Shown here one piece after another: positions 14,283-21,985 of a stretch of 37,422 nt of DNA. Both the position numbers and the translations under genes were made by a program. The stretch lies in NCBI GenBank assembly GCA_035528995.1, contig DATKXO010000351.1, forward strand, positions 1 to 37,422, in the 5' to 3' direction. How positions within the stretch are numbered: position 1 is the stretch's first letter; each line of letters starts with the position of its first letter. The notes beneath the pieces are model-generated. The model was not told the DNA's origin. It was given only the letters and a program-made list of their open reading frames with translations, and did not search any database. Source of the DNA: DATKXO01 sp035528995. GTDB taxonomy: Bacteria; Planctomycetota; Phycisphaerae; UBA1845.

Positions 14283-15869
14283 ATGAGTTGGTTGACACTG
14301 TCTAGAGTGTTGGTGGGGCTGTACATCTTCGTTTTCTCGATGGTGTGCATCTACGGCCTGCACCGCTATCAGCTCGTCTACTTGTATTACAGGTACCGCA
14401 AGGGTCGGCCGCGGATCACTCGGCGTTTCAAGTGTCTGCCGCGCGTGACCGTCCAGCTCCCCATGTACAACGAGCGCTACGTGGCCCGGCGGATCATCGA
14501 GCTGGCCTGCCAGATCGACTACCCGCGCGACCTTCTGCAGATCCAGGTGCTGGACGACTCGACCGACGACACGACCGAAGTGGCCCGAGAAGCGGTCGAG
14601 CACATGCGCCGGGCGGGGCACGACGTCGTCTATCTGCATCGCGACAACCGGGCGGGTTACAAGGCCGGCGCCCTCGAGGAAGGGCTCAAGACGGCCACCG
14701 GCGAGTTTGTGTGCATTTTCGACGCCGACTTCCTGCCGCCGCCCGAGATCATCCGCCAGACGATCGATTACTTCACGGACGAGCACGTGGGAATGGTGCA
14801 GGCCCGGTGGGAGCATCTCAACCGGGACCACTCGTTGCTGACCAAAACTCAGGCGGTCCTGCTGGACGGCCATTTCGTGATCGAGCACGGGGCCCGCAGC
14901 CGCTCCGGGCGCTTCATGAGCTTCAACGGGACCGCGGGAATCTGGCGGATCTCCTGCATCCGGGACGCCGGCGGCTGGCAGCACGACACGCTGACCGAGG
15001 ACCTGGATCTGTCCTATCGTGCCCAGCTTCGGGGGTGGCGGTTCCTGTTCCTGCCGGACCTCAGCTCCTCGGCCGAGCTGCCCCCGGAGATGGAGGCCTT
15101 CAAGGCTCAGCAATACCGCTGGGCCAAGGGTGGAGCCCAGACCTGCCGCAAGCTGCTGCCGCGGATTCTGCGCTCGCGCCTGCCGCTGAAAATCAAATGG
15201 GAAGCCTTCTTCCACCTGACCAGTTGCACGGTCTACCTGTACATGGTTGTGCTGACCCTGCTGCTGTTTCCGGTGCTGTACATGAGCGTCGGGGTTCCGA
15301 AGCACACGACCCTGGCCGGCGCGTTGCTCGACCTATCGCTGTTCCTGGTGGCCACCTGCAGCGCCAGCAGCTTCTACGCCGCCAGCCAGCGCGAGCTGTT
15401 CCGCACCTGGTTCGAGAGCGTCAAGTACCTGCCTTTCCTGATGGCTCTGGGTGTGGGCATCTCGCTCAACAACGCCCGGGCGGCGCTGTCGGGGTTCTCC
15501 GGCAAGGCCAGCGAGTTCGTCCGGACGCCGAAGTTCGGGGTGCTGCGTTCCAACGACCAGGGCTGGAAGCGCCGCCAGGCCTACCGCAAGAAGCGGCCCC
15601 TCCGCCTGCAACCGTGCATCGAGGTGGGCATGGGCGTCTACCTGGGGGCCTGCGTGGTCCTCTGCGTGGAGTCCCATTCGATATCGATCGGCCTGCCGTT
15701 CCTGGCACTCTTCAGCGTCGGATACCTCTACGTCGGTGTGACGTCGCTGCTGGCCGAGTGGCTTCGCCGGACCACCGGCGCCGCGGAGCAGACGACCGAG
15801 AATCCCGCCAACGCTGACCCCGAGATCCCCCTGGTCAGCACCGAGCCGGTTCGCAGCACTCGAGAATGA
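14283..15869 (+). CDS. Membrane glycosyltransferase, family 2 (CslA/mannan-synthase-like)
   Basis: The protein probably polymerises or transfers sugars from nucleotide sugars at the inner face of the membrane. From the ATG at 14283 it has 528 residues; an in-frame ATG at 14244 would add 13. One hydrophobic helix lies at about 8-25. The GT2 catalytic domain follows with VLDDSTDD (89-96), DAD (147-149), TED (238-240) and QQYRW (276-280). These are the four processive GT2 signatures. About four hydrophobic segments follow between residues 310 and 500. The C-terminus is hydrophilic. It overlaps the next gene by ATGA. The sugar is unknown; beta-mannan or glucomannan synthases are the closest family by motif layout. 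Confidence 0.85.
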   Translation: MSWLTLSRVLVGLYIFVFSMVCIYGLHRYQLVYLYYRYRKGRPRITRRFKCLPRVTVQLPMYNERYVARRIIELACQIDYPRDLLQIQVLDDSTDDTTEVAREAVEHMRRAGHDVVYLHRDNRAGYKAGALEEGLKTATGEFVCIFDADFLPPPEIIRQTIDYFTDEHVGMVQARWEHLNRDHSLLTKTQAVLLDGHFVIEHGARSRSGRFMSFNGTAGIWRISCIRDAGGWQHDTLTEDLDLSYRAQLRGWRFLFLPDLSSSAELPPEMEAFKAQQYRWAKGGAQTCRKLLPRILRSRLPLKIKWEAFFHLTSCTVYLYMVVLTLLLFPVLYMSVGVPKHTTLAGALLDLSLFLVATCSASSFYAASQRELFRTWFESVKYLPFLMALGVGISLNNARAALSGFSGKASEFVRTPKFGVLRSNDQGWKRRQAYRKKRPLRLQPCIEVGMGVYLGACVVLCVESHSISIGLPFLALFSVGYLYVGVTSLLAEWLRRTTGAAEQTTENPANADPEIPLVSTEPVRSTRE

Positions 15870-16468
15870 TTCAATCGCCCCGCCCGCGGTCGGACTGCGG
15901 TACCGTTTCGTGTCGGGCACTGACCTGCGACGATTGGCCGGCCATCGTTGAGCTGTTCGGACCCAACGGCGCCTGTGGGGGGTGCTGGTGCATGTACTGG
16001 CGTCGTCCGCGTGGCGGTCAGCTCTGGGAGCAGAAGAAGGGTCGGCCCAATCGCGACGCCTTTCGTCGTCTGGTCAAGGCGGGGCGGGTGCACGGGGCGC
16101 TGGCCTTCGCCGGTCGGACGCCGGTCGGATGGTGCTGCGTGGGGCCTCGCGGCGACTTCCCGCGCCTGGAACGCACCAGAGCCCTGGTCACCGAGTGGGA
16201 TGAGCGGACCTGGGCGATCGTGTGTCTGTTCATCAAGTTAAGGTGGCGGGGCGGCGGCGTGGCCACCAGGCTGGTGGGGCAGGCCGTCGAGGTGGCCCGC
16301 TCGCTCGGGGCCGGGCGGATCGAGGCCTATCCGGTCGCCCCCAAGTCCGAGAAGCCCATACCGGCCGCCTTCGCCTGGACCGGCGTGCCGGCGATCTTCG
16401 AATCCTGCGGTTTCCGAGTCCTTCCCCGCGCAGGATTCTCGCGCCAGGTCCACGTTCTCGATCTGTAA
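15866..16468 (+). CDS. GNAT family N-acetyltransferase
   Basis: GNAT enzymes move an acetyl group from acetyl-CoA to an amine. The 200-residue product has the fold's motif A: WAIVCLFIKLRWRGGGVATRLV, with RWRGGG as the CoA pyrophosphate loop (about residues 126-131). A Cys/Trp-rich segment GACGGCWCMYWRRP at about 35-48 is characteristic of one GNAT subgroup. The C-terminus has IFESCGFRVLPR, a usual motif B-like end. The start overlaps the glycosyltransferase stop by ATGA, so the two are cotranslated. The substrate is unknown. Confidence 0.85.
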   Translation: MIQSPRPRSDCGTVSCRALTCDDWPAIVELFGPNGACGGCWCMYWRRPRGGQLWEQKKGRPNRDAFRRLVKAGRVHGALAFAGRTPVGWCCVGPRGDFPRLERTRALVTEWDERTWAIVCLFIKLRWRGGGVATRLVGQAVEVARSLGAGRIEAYPVAPKSEKPIPAAFAWTGVPAIFESCGFRVLPRAGFSRQVHVLDL

Positions 16469-16519
16469 CGCCGTCCGGGCGGATTGAGGCTGTCCCACAG
16501 GGCCGTGTGTTGCGCCGTA

Positions 16520-17140
16520 CTACCTCTGGACGGGTCGATCCACCGCGGCCAACACCTCTGCCGCGGATCGAGTGACGAACCGCTGGCACGTCGGCAGGTC
16601 GCAACGATCGAGCGTGGCTGCGCCGGCGGCGTGGAAACGGGTCAAGGCGGCGACGCCGCCGTCAACGCTTCTGCCACCCTCGAACGTCGCCTGTGACAGC
16701 CAGGCCGATACGGCTGCGGCGGCGAATGCGGGATAACTCAACACCACGGCAAACGCCGGTCCTCCGGCCTCGAGTTCGGCCAGCATCAGCTTCGCGGGGC
16801 AGGGCAGGGGGTCCGCTTCGGCCCGGCGGGTCAATGCAACGTAGTCCGCCCGGGCTCCCGGTTCGTCGTCGAAGGTGAACAGCAACCCCTCCTCGCGGTC
16901 CAGGTGCTCGGCCTGCATTCCCTGCAGCTCGATTCTGCCGGCCTCGTCGGCTCGGTGAACCCGGTAGACCGTGCCGCCGGCGTGCAGCGGCGATGAAAGG
17001 AGGATACCGATCTCCTCGGCGGTGTAGCCCACCGAGACGTGGTCGCCGAAATCGTAGACCAACAAACCGACGTAGTCCTGCGGACGGTGCAGCGGGGGCA
17101 GCTTCACGGCGGGCGCTCCGGAACGATGCCGGGGCGCCAT
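16520..17140 (-). CDS. Uncharacterised protein
   Basis: The family was not recognised. From the ATG at 17140 the product has 206 residues, beginning MAPRHRSGAPAV; an in-frame ATG at 17167 would add nine. A segment LLVYDFGDHVSVGYTAEEIG near residues 26-45 looks structured. No signal peptide, transmembrane helix or catalytic motif is seen. Codon use fits the neighbouring genes, with strong G/C at third positions, and the frame is open throughout; both support a real gene. It converges with the acetyltransferase gene, 51 bases away. Confidence 0.6.
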   Translation of the reverse strand: MAPRHRSGAPAVKLPPLHRPQDYVGLLVYDFGDHVSVGYTAEEIGILLSSPLHAGGTVYRVHRADEAGRIELQGMQAEHLDREEGLLFTFDDEPGARADYVALTRRAEADPLPCPAKLMLAELEAGGPAFAVVLSYPAFAAAAVSAWLSQATFEGGRSVDGGVAALTRFHAAGAATLDRCDLPTCQRFVTRSAAEVLAAVDRPVQR

Positions 17141-17205
17141 GCTAGTGGAGGCGCGGTTGTGGATCAATTGCGTTCGGTTTCGCTGTGGGCGGGCAAGCGG
17201 TTCGC

Positions 17206-18498
17206 TCAGTCACCGGCTCTGCCGGCGAGGCAACAGGCGCAGGTGCCGAAGACGTGCTTTGACCTGGCCGGCGGGCCGTCGCCGCCGTCATACCATTTCG
17301 CTCGCGTGTTCCGCTGGGCCGCCGTCGCGGACCTGGCCTGGTCCAGGTCGCCTCCGATGTTGTCGACCAGCACGCGCAGGGCGTCCTGGTATCCGATGGG
17401 GAATACTTCGGCGTGCAGTGGCGAACGGGCGAAATACTGGTCGCCCAGCATCTGCCGCAGGTTGGCCGTGATGTCCATGACGCCGTGCACGTCGGCGGTG
17501 TGGTACAGGCCCAGCAGGTGCCCGACCTCGTGACTGGTCACGTTGGCCAGGGCATGGGCGATCTCCTCCGCCGTGGGATTCAGCACGGCGAAGGCCGCGA
17601 AGGTATCGACGAAGACGATGGCTTCCTGGCTGGCCAGCGTGTTGTATTCGTCGATGTTTTCGGCCACCCCGAGCAGCGCGGCATCGTACGTGCCGAAGTG
17701 GACGGAGGTGTAGGGCTCCGGCGGCGGTGGGCCGTTGCGCGAGGAGCGGAAGTCCACGTTGAGGCCGGTGTAGTCTTCGCGGACGTAGGACACGAGTAAC
17801 TCGATGATCTCTTCGTCCTTGCCGGCGTAGGCTGTGTCGATGGCCGATGCGTCGAAGGTCGGTACGTCCACGGGCGGCCGAGAGCCGATGACCACGTCCG
17901 GCGCGCCGTCGAAGTTCAGGTAGACCCGTTGCGTTTTCAACGGCTGGTCCACGGCCCCCTCGGTCAACAGGGCCTCCAGCGTGTAGGCGCCGGCCGACGG
18001 TGCCGCCGGGCTGGCGCTCACGGCCACGTAGAGGTGCTCGCTGTCGTGCAGGATGCGGACGTCGGCCCAGGGGTCGATCAGCCCCATGCTGCGACTTCGG
18101 TCGTCGTTGGCCACCAGGACGTTCTCGCCCTGGTCCAGGACCGCAATCGCGGCGTCGAGTGAGGCATCGGCCGTCACTTCGACGTGCAGGTGGTCACCGG
18201 TGAACACCGGTCCGACGTCGTAGACGTCCACCTGTTCGGCTGAATAGACCGTGCCTGAGATGACCGCCATCGCGCCGGGCTCGATCGGCCAGGTGTCGTT
18301 GTTGGCGGACGGTTCGATTCGGGCCTGCGGGCCGCCCGACTGTGCATCGTCGTCGACCGGCGTGACCCCGCCGGCGTCACTCGTCGCCGCCGAGGCCGAT
18401 CGAGGCACGCCGCACCCTGCGACTTGCGTGCTCAGTGCCAGTGCGCACAGCGCGCACAATGCGCCCATCCAGGCGCGCTCCACCCCTGCGCTGCCCAT
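17206..18498 (-). CDS. Metzincin-like zinc protease lipoprotein with PPC-like domain
   Basis: This is a predicted exported, lipid-anchored metalloprotease. The 430-residue product has a signal peptide and a lipobox ending in Cys29 (V-A-G-C). A pre-peptidase C-terminal-like beta domain (about 65-180) with VDVYDVG and LIDPWADVRI follows. The catalytic domain has the metzincin zinc site HEVGHLLGLYH (His323, Glu324, His327, His333) and a Met-turn (Met341 in HGVMD). The C-terminus ends in a Cys-Ala-Cys-Cys cluster (420-423), unusual for the family. GGGGGGAT lies just upstream of the ATG. The substrate is unknown. Confidence 0.85.
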   Translation of the reverse strand: MGSAGVERAWMGALCALCALALSTQVAGCGVPRSASAATSDAGGVTPVDDDAQSGGPQARIEPSANNDTWPIEPGAMAVISGTVYSAEQVDVYDVGPVFTGDHLHVEVTADASLDAAIAVLDQGENVLVANDDRSRSMGLIDPWADVRILHDSEHLYVAVSASPAAPSAGAYTLEALLTEGAVDQPLKTQRVYLNFDGAPDVVIGSRPPVDVPTFDASAIDTAYAGKDEEIIELLVSYVREDYTGLNVDFRSSRNGPPPPEPYTSVHFGTYDAALLGVAENIDEYNTLASQEAIVFVDTFAAFAVLNPTAEEIAHALANVTSHEVGHLLGLYHTADVHGVMDITANLRQMLGDQYFARSPLHAEVFPIGYQDALRVLVDNIGGDLDQARSATAAQRNTRAKWYDGGDGPPARSKHVFGTCACCLAGRAGD

Positions 18499-18965
18499 CG
18501 GATCCCCCCGTGTGTTCGGCTCAGGTGCTCAGCGCGACGTGCTGTGCAGGGACATCGGTCACCGGACGTCGCGGCCCGGACGGGACCGTTGCGAATTCCC
18601 CTTCGTCCCGATGGCTGCCGTCGTTGTTGTCCCCCCGCGGTGTTTTCGCCTACAGTCGGCACTCGTGGGCCGACTTCGGCACAGGCGTCGCTTTTCACCG
18701 TCTCCTGGTGTGACCGATGCGCGGCCACACGTTCAGAAAAAACATGCAATACAACTAAGGTTGATGGCAAGGAATAGCCGACAAACTTCCTCTACCCTAC
18801 CGGCTTTTCTCAGAGTGACATGGCGCGGCACTGTCTTATCGGTCGAGCTTCGGTCGGATTGGGCGCAGAAGCGAGCCGGGGGACGGCCGTGATCGGCGGA
18901 TGCGCCGGGATTCGCGGCCGTCGCAGGCGGTTGATCGCCGATAACACCGCACCTACAATCCGGCG
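18499..18965. other. Intergenic region between metalloprotease and TPR-protease genes
   Basis: No convincing gene was seen in these 467 bases. Reading frames exist but lack start signals, recognisable motifs or consistent codon bias. A stretch around 18,735-18,800 is A/T-rich compared with the window. The region separates divergent genes, so it should hold promoters for both. The clear one is for the TPR gene at its right end. Confidence 0.6.
18931..18959 (+). promoter_or_regulatory. Predicted promoter giving a leaderless mRNA for the TPR-protease gene
   Basis: TTGATC (18931-18936) and TACAAT (18954-18959) are exactly 17 bases apart. The -10 box matches five of six consensus bases and the -35 box four of six. 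Six bases after the -10 box is the A of ATG (18966), the place where transcription would start. If right, the mRNA would begin with its own start codon and lack a 5' leader. No ribosome binding site is visible before the ATG. Confidence 0.5.
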
Positions 18966-21935
18966 ATGTACCTGCCATGCGGACTCACAACGCGCCGGCA
19001 CCGGAATCGCACGGCGCTATCGGGCGTTGTCCTGATCCTCGCCGCTGTCGTCCCGCCTCCCGCGGTCGGCCAGGACGCGCCGTCCTCGCAGCCGTCTGCG
19101 ACTCAGCCGGCGGCGACTACCGGGCCCGCCACGACTCAGCCGGCACCCACTTCGGCGCCCGCCACGACGCTCCAGGCGGCGGCCGAGCAATGGGTCCAGG
19201 GTGAGTACGAGCAGGCGTCCGAGCAGTATCGGGCCCTGCTGTCCGACCCGCAGACCGCCGTGGAGGCGGCCGTCGGGCTGGCCCGATGCGCTCTGCTGAC
19301 GGGGTCCTACGCAGAAGGTCTGGGTGACCTCGACGCCCTCGCCGAACAGGGCGAAAGCGTGCCGGCCTGGCACACCGTCCGGGCGGAGTTGCTCGTCCGT
19401 CTGGGCAGCCACGGCGAGGCCATCCGGCACCTGCGCCGGGCGCTGGAACTCGACGCCCAGCATCACCGGGCCCGTTATCTGCTGGGGCATTGGCTGGAGC
19501 TGACCGGCCGGCGCGACGAGGCCATCGAGACCTACTCCTTCTTCGACCGCCTGTTCCTGCACCGGATGCCCACCACGGCCGACGGGCTCACCGAGGCCGC
19601 TAAAGGCTTCTATCGCTACAGCGTGCTGACTCGGCACCCGGAACTCAGCCGGCGAACGATCCACGTTCTGCAAGAGTATCTGCAGGCGGCTTATGAACGT
19701 CTGGATCGCAACTGGTGGCCGGCGCGGATCGCCGCGGCCGATCTGCTTCGCTCGAAGGGCAACCTCGAACAGGCGGGCGAGGACTACCAGGGCGCACTGC
19801 GAATCAACAGCCGACTGCCCGACGCCCACGTCGGCCTGGGTCTGATCGCTCTGGAGGGCTGGCAGTTCGAGGAGGTCGAGCGTCGGGTGGAGGCGGCGCT
19901 GGCCGTGGACCCGAACTGCGCTGCGGCCCACAACCTGGCCGCCCGGTCCAAGATTCTCGAGCGCCGGTACGACGAGGCCGTCGAGGCGTGCGAGCGCGTG
20001 CTGGAGGTGAACCCGCGAGACATCGAGGCGCTGTCCCTGGCGGCCGCGGCGTGTCGTTGCAAGTACGATCCGGGCGGTGCGCAGCGCTACCGGGACCGCG
20101 TCCTGGAGATCAACCCGCGCAGTGCCCTGCTGTACCAGATACTGGGCGATGCCCTGTCCGGCCTGCGCCAATACGCCGACTCGGAGGCCGCCTACCTCGA
20201 GGCCATCGAATACGATCCGACCGACTCCAATCCACAGACCGAACTGGGCATGATGTACATGCAATGGGGTCGGGAGGACCGGGCGCGGGAAGTCCTCGAC
20301 AAATCCTGGAAGCTCGACGAATTTAACACCAGAACGAATAATACGATTCATCTCCTTGAGAGAATCAAGGGCTTCAAACGCGCGGAGACCGAGCATTTCA
20401 CAGTTCTCTATGACGAGGAACTGGACTGGCCGATCGAACCGTACGTGGTTGCGGTGCTGGAGGAGATCTATGGTGACATCTGCGCCGACTACGAGACGAA
20501 TCTCCTGCAGAAAGCGATCATCGAGATCTTCCCGACGCATCGCGACTTCGGCGTGCGCATCACCGGAAAGCCGTGGATTCACACGGTCGGCGCCTGCACG
20601 GGGTGGGTCATCGCTCTGGACTCGCCGCGGCCGCACCCGCAGACCATGGGGCCCTATCACTACGCCCGCGTGCTGCGCCACGAGTTCATCCACACGGTCA
20701 CGCTGGCGTTGACCCACAACCGTATCGCCCACTGGTTTACCGAGGGCCTGGCCGTTTCCGGTGAGGACGCCCCTCGCGGTCTTGCCTGGCGTGAGCTGTT
20801 GGCCGATGCGATCCGCCGGGACCGGCTTTTCAGCCTGGAGTCGGTGGATTGGGGGTTCATTCGGCCGCAGCGGCCGACCGACCGCCAGATGGCCTACGCC
20901 CAGAGCGAATGGATGGTGGAGTACATCGTGCACCGGTACGGGTACGACGCCCTGGGGCGCATGCTGCGGGCGTTCGCCTCCGGGAAGCCGCAGGCCGAGG
21001 TGTTCCGGGAGGCGCTGGGCGTGGAGACGCAGGTGTTCGACGCTGAGTTCGCCGCCTGGGCTCGCCAGCAGGCCGAGCCGTGGGGCTTTGATCTGACGCC
21101 ACCGGAGAACGTCGTCGAGTTGCGGGCCGAGGCGGCCGACGATCCGGAGAACGCCGCTGTGCTCGGCCGGCTGGCCAAGGCCGAGTTCGACGATGGCAAT
21201 CTTGAGCATGCTCTCGAGGCGGCCCGCAAGACGCTCGATCTGGACGAACGGGAGCTGAACGCCCTGACCGTCTTCGTGAGCGTGTTGGCCAAACTCAGCG
21301 AGGAAGCCCGCACGCCCGAGGAGCGGAGCAAGTTGGACGATGAGATGCTGCCGCCGCTGCATCGTCTGGCCGAGGTCGCGCCGGAGGACTGGACCGCTCC
21401 GGGACTGCTGGCCGACATCGTCCTGCGGCGGCAGGAGTACGATGAGGCCGTCCCCTGGCTCGAGCGGTTGAAGCGCGTCTGCCCTTTGAGCCCGGCCAGC
21501 TATCGGGGTCTGGCCGGCATCTACCTTCGGCGGGGCCAGGCGGAAGCGGCTCTACCGGAACTGCTGGAGCTGGCCCGCCTGGACGAGCACGACCCGCAGG
21601 TGCCGGGCAACATCGCGGCGATCATGGCCGGCCAGGACCGCCTCGGCGAAGCCCGCTACTGGTACATGCAGTCGATCTACATCGACCCTTACGAGCCCAA
21701 GACGCACCGCAAGCTGGCCGAGACGTTGATGCGGACCGGTGAGACCGAGGCCGCGGTGAATGAGTACGAGATGCTCTGCCGCATGGAGCCGGGCCAGGCT
21801 CAGAACTTCGCCGACGTCGCGTTCGCCTATCACAAGCTCGGCGATGGCGAGAACGCCCGCCGTCGCGCGGAGAAAGCCGTCGAACTGGACCCCACCTCCC
21901 CGGCCGGGGCTTTGCTCGACGAAGACGCGCAGTAG
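18966..21935 (+). CDS. TPR protein with gluzincin (peptidase MA-like) domain
   Basis: The 989-residue product begins with a signal-peptide-like N-terminus (hydrophobic stretch about 18-36). A Ser/Thr/Pro/Gln-rich linker (about 38-68) follows. TPR repeats fill residues 70-465. A zinc peptidase domain lies at about 470-700, with HEFIH (572-576) and the downstream ligand Glu593 in WFTEGLAV. TPR repeats continue from 710 to the end. This layout is that of large envelope or periplasmic proteins seen in Planctomycetota. Whether it cleaves peptides or is scaffold-like is unknown. The linker to the peptidase domain (20,318-20,360) is locally A/T-rich. Confidence 0.88.
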   Translation: MYLPCGLTTRRHRNRTALSGVVLILAAVVPPPAVGQDAPSSQPSATQPAATTGPATTQPAPTSAPATTLQAAAEQWVQGEYEQASEQYRALLSDPQTAVEAAVGLARCALLTGSYAEGLGDLDALAEQGESVPAWHTVRAELLVRLGSHGEAIRHLRRALELDAQHHRARYLLGHWLELTGRRDEAIETYSFFDRLFLHRMPTTADGLTEAAKGFYRYSVLTRHPELSRRTIHVLQEYLQAAYERLDRNWWPARIAAADLLRSKGNLEQAGEDYQGALRINSRLPDAHVGLGLIALEGWQFEEVERRVEAALAVDPNCAAAHNLAARSKILERRYDEAVEACERVLEVNPRDIEALSLAAAACRCKYDPGGAQRYRDRVLEINPRSALLYQILGDALSGLRQYADSEAAYLEAIEYDPTDSNPQTELGMMYMQWGREDRAREVLDKSWKLDEFNTRTNNTIHLLERIKGFKRAETEHFTVLYDEELDWPIEPYVVAVLEEIYGDICADYETNLLQKAIIEIFPTHRDFGVRITGKPWIHTVGACTGWVIALDSPRPHPQTMGPYHYARVLRHEFIHTVTLALTHNRIAHWFTEGLAVSGEDAPRGLAWRELLADAIRRDRLFSLESVDWGFIRPQRPTDRQMAYAQSEWMVEYIVHRYGYDALGRMLRAFASGKPQAEVFREALGVETQVFDAEFAAWARQQAEPWGFDLTPPENVVELRAEAADDPENAAVLGRLAKAEFDDGNLEHALEAARKTLDLDERELNALTVFVSVLAKLSEEARTPEERSKLDDEMLPPLHRLAEVAPEDWTAPGLLADIVLRRQEYDEAVPWLERLKRVCPLSPASYRGLAGIYLRRGQAEAALPELLELARLDEHDPQVPGNIAAIMAGQDRLGEARYWYMQSIYIDPYEPKTHRKLAETLMRTGETEAAVNEYEMLCRMEPGQAQNFADVAFAYHKLGDGENARRRAEKAVELDPTSPAGALLDEDAQ

Positions 21936-21985
21936 CGGATTCGACAGATCCTCCTCCGCAGGCTCTACGTTGACGAGAAGGGACG

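Noticed and set aside
18251..18892. 213-codon + strand frame across the metalloprotease start
   Set aside because: It overlaps the metalloprotease coding start antisense and has no motif; composition looks like noise.
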